In this document: positions 26,573-35,221 of the stretch, one piece after another
Position numbering within the stretch: the first letter of the stretch is position 1
Layout: each line of letters starts with the position of its first letter
NCBI GenBank assembly: GCA_938003855.1
Contig: CALKXD010000089.1
Location: 1-64,000, forward strand
DNA from: an uncultured Granulosicoccaceae bacterium
Lineage (GTDB): Bacteria > Pseudomonadota > Gammaproteobacteria > Granulosicoccales > Granulosicoccaceae
Length of the DNA: 64,000 nucleotides
Reading direction: 5' to 3'
Program-made: the position numbers and the translations under genes
Notes under the pieces: model-generated
What the model was told of the DNA's origin: nothing
Databases searched by the model: none
Seen by the model: the letters and a program-made list of their open reading frames with translations, nothing else

Positions 26573-27373
26573 CTATTCAAAGAACACGCTCACAGAACCC
26601 AAAGATCCATAGTCGGCTGTGATGGTGGTTTGGTGTGCCGTCTCAACCGGCCGGATAAACGAACCGGATATAACAACCTGTCCGGCAGTGATTGCCTGAT
26701 CATACTGCGCCAACCGGTTCGCCAGCCAGACTATCCCCTGAGCCGGGTGATTCAGCACTCCGGCACCCAGACCGGTTTCTTCAACTTGTGCGTTGCGGGA
26801 TACAATCGCACCCACCCATCGTAAGTCGATATCCGTAGGCTTTCTTGGAAACCCTCCCAGCACAATTCCGGCGTTGGCAGCGTTATCGGCAATGGTATCA
26901 ACGACGGTTCTGATACTGCCGGACTCCGGATCGCGGCGCACGATGCGGGTATCGAGAATCTCCAGTGCCGGACAGATGTAGTCGGTGGCGTTGAGCACGT
27001 CGAAAAGCGTCACGTTCTTATTCGGCAGATCGTCTTTGAATATAAAAGCGATCTCCGCTTCCACACGCGGCTGAATAAAGCGCGTGGCCGGCACGGTACC
27101 GCCATTCTCAAAAAACATGTCATCGAACAGCACCCCGGAGTCGGGGATATCGATATTTAGTGCCTGCTGCATGGCACGCGACGTCAGACCGATTTTCCAG
27201 CCCTTGACCGTCGCCCCCTGTTTGACCTTGTGATCGACCAGCGCGCTCTGTACCGAGTAGGCATCGTCCATGGTCATATCCGGGTACTGCCCGGACAGCA
27301 AGGCGATTTGAACACGGTTTTTTTCAGCCTCGTACAAACGGCTCGCGGCATCCGTTAATTGCTGAGCGTTCAC
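26573..27373 (-). CDS. hpaH: 2-oxo-hept-4-ene-1,7-dioate hydratase
   Basis: Adds water to 2-oxohept-4-ene-1,7-dioate in the homoprotocatechuate meta-cleavage pathway. The 266 residues align by eye along their length with E. coli HpaH: AEKNRVQIALLSGQYPDMTMDDAY, GWKIGLTSRAMQQ, FIQPRVEAEIAFIF (metal-binding acidic residues), NATDYICPALEILDTR and TIADNAANAGIVLGG. It starts with GTG and overlaps the upstream hpaG stop by four bases (GTGA), so the two are translationally coupled. Last gene of the hpaFGH operon. Confidence 0.92.
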   Translation of the reverse strand: MNAQQLTDAASRLYEAEKNRVQIALLSGQYPDMTMDDAYSVQSALVDHKVKQGATVKGWKIGLTSRAMQQALNIDIPDSGVLFDDMFFENGGTVPATRFIQPRVEAEIAFIFKDDLPNKNVTLFDVLNATDYICPALEILDTRIVRRDPESGSIRTVVDTIADNAANAGIVLGGFPRKPTDIDLRWVGAIVSRNAQVEETGLGAGVLNHPAQGIVWLANRLAQYDQAITAGQVVISGSFIRPVETAHQTTITADYGSLGSVSVFFE

Positions 27374-28251
27374 GATGGAGATCCTTCCTCGTCGACCACT
27401 GTATTACTCAGCGATCCTATGCCTTCGGCCGAGACCTCTACCACATCCCCCGGCACCAGCCACTTCGGTGGATCAAAGCGGGCACCGGCGCCGGTGGGTG
27501 TGCCGGTAACGATGATGTCACCGGGGACCAGCGTGGTAAAGGTCGAGATGTAATTGATCAGATAACGGAAATCAAACATCATGCGACCGGTTCGATCATC
27601 CTGCCGCAGCTCGCCGTTGACGGTCGTTGTCAGGCGGATATCGGCAATCTGGTCCTCCGACTGATAGGGCACCAGCCATGGGCCAATCGATCCGCTGGAA
27701 TCAAAATTCTTGCCCTGAGTGACATTAAACTTCGCATGGCGCAGCCAGTCTCGCAGACAGGCCTCGTTACACAGCGTCACCGCAGCGATATGCTCCAGCG
27801 CCGTGTCGCGAGGGATGTGCCGCCCGGCTTTACCGATAACCAGAACCACTTCGCCTTCATAATCAAATTGAGTAGAGGCCGCTGCCCTGACGATACCTTG
27901 CCCGTGGCCGACGAAGGATCGGGCAAAACGCGGGAACAATGACGGATACGGGGGCGCTTCCTGTCCGTCTTTATATTCCTCGTTGCGGGCCGGGTAATTC
28001 ACGCCCACGCAGAGAATTTTTTCAGGCCGGGTTACCGGGATGCAAAATTCAATTTCATCAACGCCGAAATCGGCAGACAGCCCCCCGGCATCGTCGGCCA
28101 GTTTATTCAGGCTGCCCTGCTCTATGACCTGCAGCAGACTATCCCATTTAGACGCATAGCGCGCAGAGAGATCAACCACGCCATCGTCGTGGATAAGACC
28201 GTATTTTAAAACGCCCTGATGATTAAAGCTCGCAAATTTTGCGTGTGTCAA
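27370..28251 (-). CDS. hpaG: Fumarylacetoacetate hydrolase family protein, probable HpaG-type decarboxylase/isomerase
   Basis: A 293-residue FAH-fold enzyme: ILCVGVNYPARNEEY, metal site FDYEGEVVLVIGK, GKNFDSSGSIGPWLV and IVTGTPTGAGARFDPPKWL. Located between hpaF and hpaH, it most likely performs the intervening step, decarboxylation of 5-oxopent-3-ene-1,2,5-tricarboxylate (OPET). E. coli HpaG is a fused two-domain protein of about 430 residues; this is one domain, as in split HpaG1/HpaG2 systems. Start is TTG with GGAG six bases upstream. The FAH family also includes acylpyruvases, so the activity is inferred from context. Confidence 0.75.
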   Translation of the reverse strand: MTHAKFASFNHQGVLKYGLIHDDGVVDLSARYASKWDSLLQVIEQGSLNKLADDAGGLSADFGVDEIEFCIPVTRPEKILCVGVNYPARNEEYKDGQEAPPYPSLFPRFARSFVGHGQGIVRAAASTQFDYEGEVVLVIGKAGRHIPRDTALEHIAAVTLCNEACLRDWLRHAKFNVTQGKNFDSSGSIGPWLVPYQSEDQIADIRLTTTVNGELRQDDRTGRMMFDFRYLINYISTFTTLVPGDIIVTGTPTGAGARFDPPKWLVPGDVVEVSAEGIGSLSNTVVDEEGSPS

Positions 28252-28330
28252 TGTGCTCTCCGAGCGTAGTTACTGATTAAGAAAAAAAAGTGTGCCCGAC
28301 GACGTCAGGGGCAGTTTGTCGTAGTGGCTG

Positions 28331-28717
28331 TCAGGCCGGTCTTAAACGCGGGTGAATCGCATTGCGCTTCCAGCTTAGCGCGGCGTTGATCTCACGAATT
28401 TCAAACGACAAGGCAAAGTGAGGTGCAGCCAGCTGTGCGGCTAAGAATTCCTCGAGCATACTGAATATGGCATCGCCGATGCTTTTTTTGTCGGCGTCTG
28501 CCCGCCCCTCGCCCAAGCGCAACGATAGATCAATGAAACTGTTCTCGGGCAGATCATCAGCGACAGTGTATACCTCGCAGCGCACACCTCGGACACGCAC
28601 TGCACCAACTTCAAAAAAACCGGTGGCCAGCGCTGTCGCGAGAATTTTCTCACTCATCGCTTTCAGGTCAACCTGCCCTTCAAGATTTGCCGAATATTCA
28701 AAACTAAAATGTGGAAT
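28331..28717 (-). CDS. hpaF: 5-carboxymethyl-2-hydroxymuconate delta-isomerase, ATT start
   Basis: Isomerises 5-carboxymethyl-2-hydroxymuconate in homoprotocatechuate degradation. The family uses the amino group of Pro-1, exposed after removal of the initiator Met, as catalytic base. In frame, the codons read ATT-CCA-CAT-TTT-AGT, giving (M)PHFSFEYSANL, which matches E. coli HpaF (MPHF...) exactly where it matters. AGGAG (28729-28725) lies seven bases before the ATT at 28717. Between the upstream in-frame TAA and this ATT there is no ATG, GTG or TTG; the first ATG (28657) would drop 20 residues including Pro-1. The 128 residues match family length (126 in E. coli). First gene of hpaFGH. Confidence 0.85.
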   Translation of the reverse strand: MPHFSFEYSANLEGQVDLKAMSEKILATALATGFFEVGAVRVRGVRCEVYTVADDLPENSFIDLSLRLGEGRADADKKSIGDAIFSMLEEFLAAQLAAPHFALSFEIREINAALSWKRNAIHPRLRPA

Positions 28718-29046
28718 GACCGTACTCCTGCTAAACCGTTGAAGAAATTGTTAACCCGCACAGTGTCATCACAGTATGCCGCATGATTCACCCTACCATC
28801 ATCCACCGCAACCAACCCGGGGACGAGCTAATTGATCATCGCTGAAAGCTTGCCGCTTGCAGAAAACTGCACGGGCTTAAACACCACCAGCCGATTGCCG
28901 GTAGCGCCAGTGCCGGTTCTCTGTTCAGGAACGCAAATAATGTATCGCAATCGATCATTTTGTGCCATAAAACGGCACCGGTCAGCAGGTTGCTCGCACG
29001 CACCAACCAGCTGCGCCGATAAAAACCGTACCGCACCGGAACCCTA
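28718..29046. other. Divergent intergenic region hpaF / waaA
   Basis: About 330 bases with no supported gene. It must contain the hpaFGH promoter; no hpa regulator gene is adjacent and no operator-like palindrome stood out. Confidence 0.5.
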
Positions 29047-30309
29047 ATGAATTTCTGGCGAACCATTGCCTACAATTTTCTGCTGTTTATGCTGTCACCG
29101 CTACTGCTCGCTCACACGGTTCGGCAAAGCGTCGCCCGCAAGGGTGGCCAATCCTTTATTGTGCAGCGCATGGGCTGGCAGATAAATACCGTGACACCAG
29201 CCGCCAGCTCGATCTGGCTGCATGCCGCATCGGTCGGCGAGGCACGCGCCGTGATGCCGCTACTGGACGCGCTGCAAAAGCATTTTCATCGCTGCCATTT
29301 CACGCTCACCTGCAATACCCCCGAAGCCCTGCAGATTCTGACCCCCTGCCTGACCGAAAAAACGACGTTGCAGTACTGCGCAATCGACTTCCCCGCTGCC
29401 ACCCGCCAGATGTTCCGGCAGATCAAGCCATCGCTGCTGATTCTGGTCGAGACCGAGCTGTGGCCCAATATGCTGTCAAACGCTGCACACCAACAAGTGC
29501 CAGTGGTGGTCATTAACGGACGCTTGAGCGCCAAAACTCTCAAAACACCCGACTTCATTCAGAGTTTTTACCGCGATGCCTTACGCCACGTAACACAGGT
29601 ACTGGCACGTTCCACCGCAGACGCCGAGGGTTATCAGCAACTCGGCGTGCAGCAATCGAAGATCACCGTTCTCGGTAATCTGAAAAACGCCTATCAAAAG
29701 GGCAGTCGTGCCACCAGCCTGCCGGAACTCAACAATCGCCGCTATATATTAGCCGCCTCAACCCATGCCCCCGAAGAAGCACTGTTTGCAAAACTGGCGA
29801 GTCAGTCTGACGAGTTGCCGTTGGTGGTCATCGCCCCCCGTCATCCGCAGCGAAGCACCGAAATCCAGCAGATACTGGGTTCTTTCTCAACGGCTGTTCG
29901 CAGCCGTGGTGAACCAGTAACCGACACGACACGGTTCTATCTGGCCGACACCACCGGTGAGCTCGACAGTCTGTTTGCCGATGCTGTGGTGGTCTACATG
30001 GGCGGCTCGTTGTCGCAGACCGGAGGCCACAACCTGCTTGAACCAGCCGCCTGGGGCAGGCCAATCATCAGCGGGCCACAGCTTTGGAATTTTACCGACG
30101 AAAGCGAGCTACTGCTCCGCCACAAAGGCATGCTGGTTGTCAAAGACGCCGATCAACTGGCCGCAGCACTTAGCGATCTTGCAACCAATCCGCAGCGCTG
30201 TCAGCAACTGGGGAATGCAGCGCTAAAGGCCGTCTCGGAGCAAAGCCGAGAAACGCTGGACCGCTACCTGGCCGGGATCATCCGGCACCACCCTCAGGAG
30301 CGCCCCTGA
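29047..30309 (+). CDS. waaA: 3-deoxy-D-manno-octulosonic acid (Kdo) transferase
   Basis: Transfers Kdo from CMP-Kdo to lipid A precursor at the inner-membrane face, starting the LPS core. The 420 residues show an N-terminal membrane anchor (YNFLLFMLSPLLLA), SSIWLHAASVGEARA (acceptor-side glycine/Glu motif of GT30), VETELWPNML, ARSTADAEGYQQLGV and GGHNLLEPAAWGRPI near the CMP-Kdo site. Its 3' end overlaps the convergent kdkA gene by 16 bases. The pairing with kdkA suggests a Kdo that is phosphorylated, as in Haemophilus and Vibrio, where WaaA is monofunctional. Confidence 0.95.
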   Translation: MNFWRTIAYNFLLFMLSPLLLAHTVRQSVARKGGQSFIVQRMGWQINTVTPAASSIWLHAASVGEARAVMPLLDALQKHFHRCHFTLTCNTPEALQILTPCLTEKTTLQYCAIDFPAATRQMFRQIKPSLLILVETELWPNMLSNAAHQQVPVVVINGRLSAKTLKTPDFIQSFYRDALRHVTQVLARSTADAEGYQQLGVQQSKITVLGNLKNAYQKGSRATSLPELNNRRYILAASTHAPEEALFAKLASQSDELPLVVIAPRHPQRSTEIQQILGSFSTAVRSRGEPVTDTTRFYLADTTGELDSLFADAVVVYMGGSLSQTGGHNLLEPAAWGRPIISGPQLWNFTDESELLLRHKGMLVVKDADQLAAALSDLATNPQRCQQLGNAALKAVSEQSRETLDRYLAGIIRHHPQERP

Positions 30310-31043
30310 TAGCCGCTCATCAGTGCTGACCAGTCCGCCCTGACGTAACAAAACCCCGAGTGCTTTGCGGCAAACGATTCCAGAGACCGCTTCAAACGTC
30401 GAAGGTTTGATACAAAGGCTTCGACGCCAGAGGTGGTAACCCGATGACCACGATCAAAATCGATCAGGTAAGCCTGACCGCTGCCGTCCAGCATAATGTT
30501 GCCCGCGTTCAGATCGGCGTGGAAAACGCCTCTGTCGTGAAAATTCCGCACCACCCGCCCGACAGCGCCCCACTGCTCTGCAGACAACGATTGCGATGAC
30601 AATATTTCAGCCAGGGTACGGGCATCGGCAATTTTCCGGGTCGCCAGATCACCGCAATACTGAAACCACGAGAGTTGTTCGATCCGCGCCGCAACCGGCA
30701 CTGGCACCGGCAACCCCTCAGCGTGCAGCTGCAGCAGCAGCTCGAATTCACGCCACATGCGAGTTCGGTTAAGCCCGCTATAGATATAGCGGTCAGCACT
30801 CAGATGGCGGATTGCGCCGCCTCTGCGATAATGCCGCACGACCACCGCGTGGCCCTCGAAGTCGCGATAGTGAACTTGTCCACGACCAGTGTTCACCCCC
30901 GTAGCGGCAAACTCAGTGGACTGAGCGGGCTGGCTGAACAGCACCGGGTCAGGGCAACTATTCAGTTGACTGCAATAGAGAACCACACTGCTACCGCTGC
31001 GCTGAACTTCAACTTCCATAGACGGCTGCATTGCGGTGGACAT
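30294..31043 (-). CDS. kdkA: 3-deoxy-D-manno-octulosonic acid (Kdo) kinase
   Basis: Phosphorylates lipid A-bound Kdo at O-4 using ATP. The 249 residues have a kinase-like fold: GRGQVHYRDFEGHAVVVRHYRRGG, the typical KdkA opening, RMWREFELLLQLHAEGLPVP, catalytic loop HADLNAGNIML and metal-binding LIDFDRG. It is convergent with waaA, sharing 16 bases. The start is uncertain: the ATG at 31043 is chosen, with an upstream in-frame start at 31067. Confidence 0.9.
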   Translation of the reverse strand: MSTAMQPSMEVEVQRSGSSVVLYCSQLNSCPDPVLFSQPAQSTEFAATGVNTGRGQVHYRDFEGHAVVVRHYRRGGAIRHLSADRYIYSGLNRTRMWREFELLLQLHAEGLPVPVPVAARIEQLSWFQYCGDLATRKIADARTLAEILSSQSLSAEQWGAVGRVVRNFHDRGVFHADLNAGNIMLDGSGQAYLIDFDRGHRVTTSGVEAFVSNLRRLKRSLESFAAKHSGFCYVRADWSALMSGYQGRS

Positions 31044-31442
31044 TGTCACCCACCGCATCCAGGCCACAGGCTGGCCGGTATTTTCTGCCCATTATTGCTT
31101 ACACATTAAGTAGATGTCATCGGTTGCCACTTACCCGCATGGGAAATTTCCGGCACAGTACACCGGCCGGTGCAATGTTAACAGTGTAGAGACCAGTCGC
31201 GAACCCGCTTGTCGTCTGTCGGTTTCACGATCAAGACAACCCCGCTCACTCTGGCTTGTATGCCACTGCCCGCTATGGAAGCCCGCTGCCTCGAATTCGC
31301 TACTCGTGAGTATCGGCCTGCGCACCTGTTTGCCGCATTCAGCACGGTGATGCGTTTGAGAAATCAAACGACTACCATGCAGGGACGGAAAACAGGCACG
31401 TAAGAAAAAACGCACAGAAACCCAACCGGATACCAGCCACCC
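31044..31442. other. Divergent intergenic region kdkA / glycan cluster
   Basis: About 400 bases with no convincing gene. Both the kdkA promoter and the promoter for the five-gene plus-strand run should be here; none was identified confidently. Confidence 0.45.
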
Positions 31443-32150
31443 ATGAAACTGAAAAACCGCTCGCTATCGAAAAGACTCAGACACCCGGTGCGCGAGCTGT
31501 TGCTCGATCGCTCCGGCCGTACCGACCTGGTCAGGCTGACCGCAAAGCTCCCGGAGCTTGCAGACTGCGCCGCCAGTATGGAAACCTGCGCCACCTTGCT
31601 GCGACCCGCGTACCAGCACTACATTGAGCATGTCTCGAGTGATTTCATGGCAGCGTCGCTGGAATCCTCGGCATTTCTGTACAGCTTTGCACGCGCCACC
31701 CAACCGCGCACAATTGTCGATCTAGGTAGCGGATTCAGCTCATTGGTGCTGCGCAAGTATGCCGCTGAAGCCACCAACAATCCGACTGTCTGGTCGGTTG
31801 ACGATCACGGCGGATGGCTGGAGAAGACCGCTGAGTTTCTGCAACAGCAGGGCTGTCCGTCAGACAATCTTCTGGAGTGGCCTAACACCGCCGCCATCGA
31901 CGATCTGAAATTTGACCTGATCTTCCACGATATGGGCAACATGACCACCCGCGCCGCTGCCCTGCCCTGGGTCACCGATCACCTGAGTGACCGCGGCTAT
32001 GTGATCCTCGACGATATGCACAAAGCAGCCTACCGCAAAAAAGCCTCTGCCCATATGGAGCGCACCGGCACAGAGCAATACTCCCTGCGCGCGCTGACGC
32101 ACGACTTCCTCGGCCGGTTTGCGGTGATGGCAGGTCCGCCAAAGGCCTGA
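31443..32150 (+). CDS. Class I SAM-dependent methyltransferase
   Basis: A 235-residue soluble methyltransferase. The SAM motif I is TIVDLGSGFSSLVLRKYA (about residues 89-106), followed by the acidic ribose contact VWSVDDHGGW and FDLIFHDMGN, with VILDDMHK at the motif corresponding to the Methyltransf_24 group. It is first in a plus-strand run with an epimerase and two glycosyltransferases, so the acceptor is plausibly a sugar, nucleotide sugar or glycan intermediate. The substrate is not predictable from sequence. Confidence 0.8.
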   Translation: MKLKNRSLSKRLRHPVRELLLDRSGRTDLVRLTAKLPELADCAASMETCATLLRPAYQHYIEHVSSDFMAASLESSAFLYSFARATQPRTIVDLGSGFSSLVLRKYAAEATNNPTVWSVDDHGGWLEKTAEFLQQQGCPSDNLLEWPNTAAIDDLKFDLIFHDMGNMTTRAAALPWVTDHLSDRGYVILDDMHKAAYRKKASAHMERTGTEQYSLRALTHDFLGRFAVMAGPPKA

Positions 32151-32222
32151 CCGGACCGCGTGAATCAATTCACTGCAATGAATCTCCCGCTGCTTACCGC
32201 CATACCTTTGTGACAAAAACCT

Positions 32223-33383
32223 GTGACTGCGAAAAAAAAAGTACTGGTGCTGATTGGTACACGGCCCGAGTGTATCAAACTGGCACCGCTGGTATATGCA
32301 CTACAGCACGCAGACCAACTCGAGGTCTGCGTGTGCCTGACCTCACAGCACAAGCAAATGTTGCAGCAGGCGCTGGAGTGGTTTCCGCTGCCGGTCGATC
32401 ACGATCTAGACATCATGACCGACGGCCAGCAACTGCCGGCACTCTACAGTCGGTTGCTGACAGGCATCAACGACGTTATTGATCACGAAAAGCCCGATAT
32501 GGTTGTTGTTCAGGGAGACACCACCACCGCGCTGGCCGGTGCCACAGCCGCCTTCATGCACGACCTGATCGCCGTTCACCTGGAGGCCGGTCTGCGTACC
32601 TATAATCGCCGCTCGCCATGGCCGGAAGAAACCAACCGGGCCGTTATCAGCCGGCTGGCACTGATACATCTGGCACCGACTCAGCAAAATGCTGACGTGC
32701 TGGTGAGTGAAAACGTCGATGGCATCGTTGAGGTGGTCGGCAACACCGTGATCGATGCCTTGCTTGATGTCAGAGACCGGATCAACCAGAACCCCGCAAT
32801 CCAGCAGAATATAGAAGCCAGCTTCAAAGACTACGACCTGGACGCCCGACACGATAAATTTATACTCGTCACCGGTCACCGCCGTGAAAGCTTCGGTGAA
32901 GGCATGCAGGATATCTGCACGGCGCTGGTCGCCATTGCAGACGCCCACCCAACGCTCAAGATTGTCTATGCGGTGCACCTGAATCCGCAAGTGCATCAGG
33001 TGGTGCACCAGCGACTCGGCAGCCACAATCGCATTATCCTGATGCCACCGCAGGACTATGGCACTTTTGTTTACCTGATGGACAAGAGCCACCTTATCCT
33101 CAGCGACAGCGGCGGCATTCAGGAAGAAGCACCGTCGTTAAACAAGCCGGTACTGGTCATGCGCGAGACCACTGAACGCAAAGAAGCCGTAGATAGCGGA
33201 GCGGTGAGGCTGGTGGGAACAAAAGCCACCACCATCATAGATGCAACCAATACCCTGCTGCATGACGACAGCGCCTACCAGCGCATGGCAGATGTCGAAA
33301 ACCCGTTTGGCGATGGCCACAGCAGCCAGCGAGTAGCCACTCTGCTGTATCGACATGCACACGACAATACCTTGCTGCACTAA
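32223..33383 (+). CDS. wecB: UDP-N-acetylglucosamine 2-epimerase (non-hydrolysing)
   Basis: Interconverts UDP-GlcNAc and UDP-ManNAc for surface polysaccharide. The 386 residues contain the family landmarks GTRPECIKLAPL, VVQGDTTTALAG, HLEAGLRTYNRRSPWPEETNRA (catalytic Glu residues), VTGHRRESFGEG and SDSGGIQEEAPSLNKPVLVMRE. The start is GTG. It lies about 70 bases after the methyltransferase and before two glycosyltransferases, suggesting a ManNAc-derived sugar in the product. Confidence 0.94.
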   Translation: MTAKKKVLVLIGTRPECIKLAPLVYALQHADQLEVCVCLTSQHKQMLQQALEWFPLPVDHDLDIMTDGQQLPALYSRLLTGINDVIDHEKPDMVVVQGDTTTALAGATAAFMHDLIAVHLEAGLRTYNRRSPWPEETNRAVISRLALIHLAPTQQNADVLVSENVDGIVEVVGNTVIDALLDVRDRINQNPAIQQNIEASFKDYDLDARHDKFILVTGHRRESFGEGMQDICTALVAIADAHPTLKIVYAVHLNPQVHQVVHQRLGSHNRIILMPPQDYGTFVYLMDKSHLILSDSGGIQEEAPSLNKPVLVMRETTERKEAVDSGAVRLVGTKATTIIDATNTLLHDDSAYQRMADVENPFGDGHSSQRVATLLYRHAHDNTLLH

Positions 33384-33455
33384 CTACTCAAACCCGGCCA
33401 CCAGACCCGACAGCAGATGCCTTACTCACGATCAATCACCGGCGAATAACACGCG

Positions 33456-34415
33456 ATGAGTTCAACAGACAACAAGCGCCGCAGCCGCCCGGCCCGAAGC
33501 CCGGGAGCGGCAATAAAATGGTGGTGGAATACCCGCATACGGTCATGGTGGACGGTGCGCCTGCCAGCGCGCAGACAACAGCAACAAGACGCGGCACGCA
33601 AAATTCGTTTTGAGCACAACGCCACCGAGCTTGCACCGCCCACCGTCGATACAACCACGGCTATTCTCACCGTCTATAAACGCTCTGAGTTTCTAGCCGC
33701 GCAAATAGAAGCATTAAAAAATCAGACACACCCACCAGCAGAAATCTGGGTGTGGACCAATAGCAGCGACACGCTACCCACCGACTTCTCCGACCAGGTC
33801 GACCGGGTGATTGTGTCCAACACCAACTGGAAATTCTGGGGCCGGTTTGCCATTGCAAATCTGGCGCGCACGTCCTACCTGTGCATTCTGGACGACGACA
33901 CCCTGCCCGAGCCCCGCTGGCTGGAGAACTGCATTGCCACCTATCACTCCGGTGTGCAAGGCATACTGGGCGGATCAGGGGTTATTCTGCCCGAGTCCGG
34001 CGGTTACTCATCGAAGCACAAGGTCGGCTGGAACGGCAACCACTACGACCACGCCGTAGAAGTCGATCTGGTTGGTCACGCCTGGTTTTTCCGCAAAGAG
34101 TACCTGCACTATATGTGGATGGAGCAACCGCACTCATGGGAAAACGGTGAAGACATTCACTTCAGCTATATGGCGCTCAAACACGGAGGCCTGAGTACCT
34201 GGGTCCCACCGCACCCCGACCACCGGCAAGCGCTGTGGAGTTGCCGGCCGGACTTCGGCAAAACGGTTGGCAGAACCAAAGCCGCCACCCACAAAAGCAG
34301 CGGGCATCACAATGTCAGGGACGATATTGTCGACACCTATCGTCGCGACGGATGGCAGCTGGTCAGCCAGAGACAAGCAAAGCCCGTCACCACAGAGACT
34401 GCCGATGGCCATTAA
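33456..34415 (+). CDS. Glycosyltransferase family 2 protein
   Basis: A 319-residue GT-A-fold transferase. After a basic N-terminus (RSRPAR...KWWWNTRIRSWW, possibly membrane-associating), the GT2 domain begins at TTTAILTVYKRSEFLAAQIEALKNQ, with the metal-binding CILDDDTLPEPRWLE and the acceptor-side WENGEDIHFSY. It uses a nucleotide sugar to extend a surface glycan. The 3' end overlaps the next gene by 11 bases. Donor and acceptor are unknown. Confidence 0.87.
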   Translation: MSSTDNKRRSRPARSPGAAIKWWWNTRIRSWWTVRLPARRQQQQDAARKIRFEHNATELAPPTVDTTTAILTVYKRSEFLAAQIEALKNQTHPPAEIWVWTNSSDTLPTDFSDQVDRVIVSNTNWKFWGRFAIANLARTSYLCILDDDTLPEPRWLENCIATYHSGVQGILGGSGVILPESGGYSSKHKVGWNGNHYDHAVEVDLVGHAWFFRKEYLHYMWMEQPHSWENGEDIHFSYMALKHGGLSTWVPPHPDHRQALWSCRPDFGKTVGRTKAATHKSSGHHNVRDDIVDTYRRDGWQLVSQRQAKPVTTETADGH

Positions 34416-35199
34416 CTGGAGGCGGCTGATCGGCCGGGCCACAGCACGCTATGAGGTAGACAACCCGGCGGATAAAAACTTTACCGACGAACTAGCGCAA
34501 TTCAATGCACGACTTAAGCGCCACGAAGATTTCGCACTGGTACGCTTTGGTGACGGCGAGATGGTCATCATCAACGGCGAGGCCATAGATTTGTCGGGAA
34601 AGTTCAACGGCGAGCACCAATATATACCCGGCGATACGCGACACGAGCAGCAACGCACTTTACTGCACAACTCGCTAACATGGCAGGCAGCACATTATTT
34701 TGTCGGCATTGCCTGCCCCTGCTGTGTGGGCACACCGGCCTTTCTTGCGCTCAAGGGGCAATCACAACAACCCGAAGCTCAGCTGACCTGGGCAAACCTG
34801 TTTGTTAACTCGAACTTTTCACCTTTTATGTCTGACACTGTCGCCGCACTGAGTGATCGCCATGTCAATATGATATGCCATCAGAAAGCAGACATCAGCC
34901 AGTTACCGTTTACTGTCAGCACTTCATTTAGAAGCGGGCCTAACTCGTGGCTTAACGATCACCCGCGATTGCTCGATGAAATATCCAGCTACATAGACAA
35001 TAACAACAGCCGCAATGAAGTCTTTCTTTTCTGTGCCGGCGTGCTGTCCAACATACTTGTTCACCAACTCAGTGAACGCTACCCGAACAATACTTATATC
35101 GACATCGGCTCCGTGTTTGATCGCATCATGAACCTTGGAAAAACACGGCGATACCTGCGTAACGGACGCTCACTGCGTCAGACCTGTGTCTGGATATAG
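34405..35199 (+). CDS. GT-D-fold (DUF1792-like) glycosyltransferase
   Basis: A 264-residue protein whose N-terminal ALVRFGDGEMVIING (about residues 45-59) matches the RFGDGE signature of GT-D-fold transferases, where the D-x-E pair binds metal and nucleotide sugar. Later blocks, FLFCAGVLSNILVHQLSERYP and IDIGSVFDRI, also fit that fold. It starts inside the end of the GT2 gene (11-base overlap). An upstream start at 34267 in this frame would run 149 bases inside the GT2 gene and is not preferred. Fold assignment is by motif only. Confidence 0.7.
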   Translation: MAINWRRLIGRATARYEVDNPADKNFTDELAQFNARLKRHEDFALVRFGDGEMVIINGEAIDLSGKFNGEHQYIPGDTRHEQQRTLLHNSLTWQAAHYFVGIACPCCVGTPAFLALKGQSQQPEAQLTWANLFVNSNFSPFMSDTVAALSDRHVNMICHQKADISQLPFTVSTSFRSGPNSWLNDHPRLLDEISSYIDNNNSRNEVFLFCAGVLSNILVHQLSERYPNNTYIDIGSVFDRIMNLGKTRRYLRNGRSLRQTCVWI

Positions 35200-35221
35200 T
35201 CCCCTGGTTAACGAGACTACT

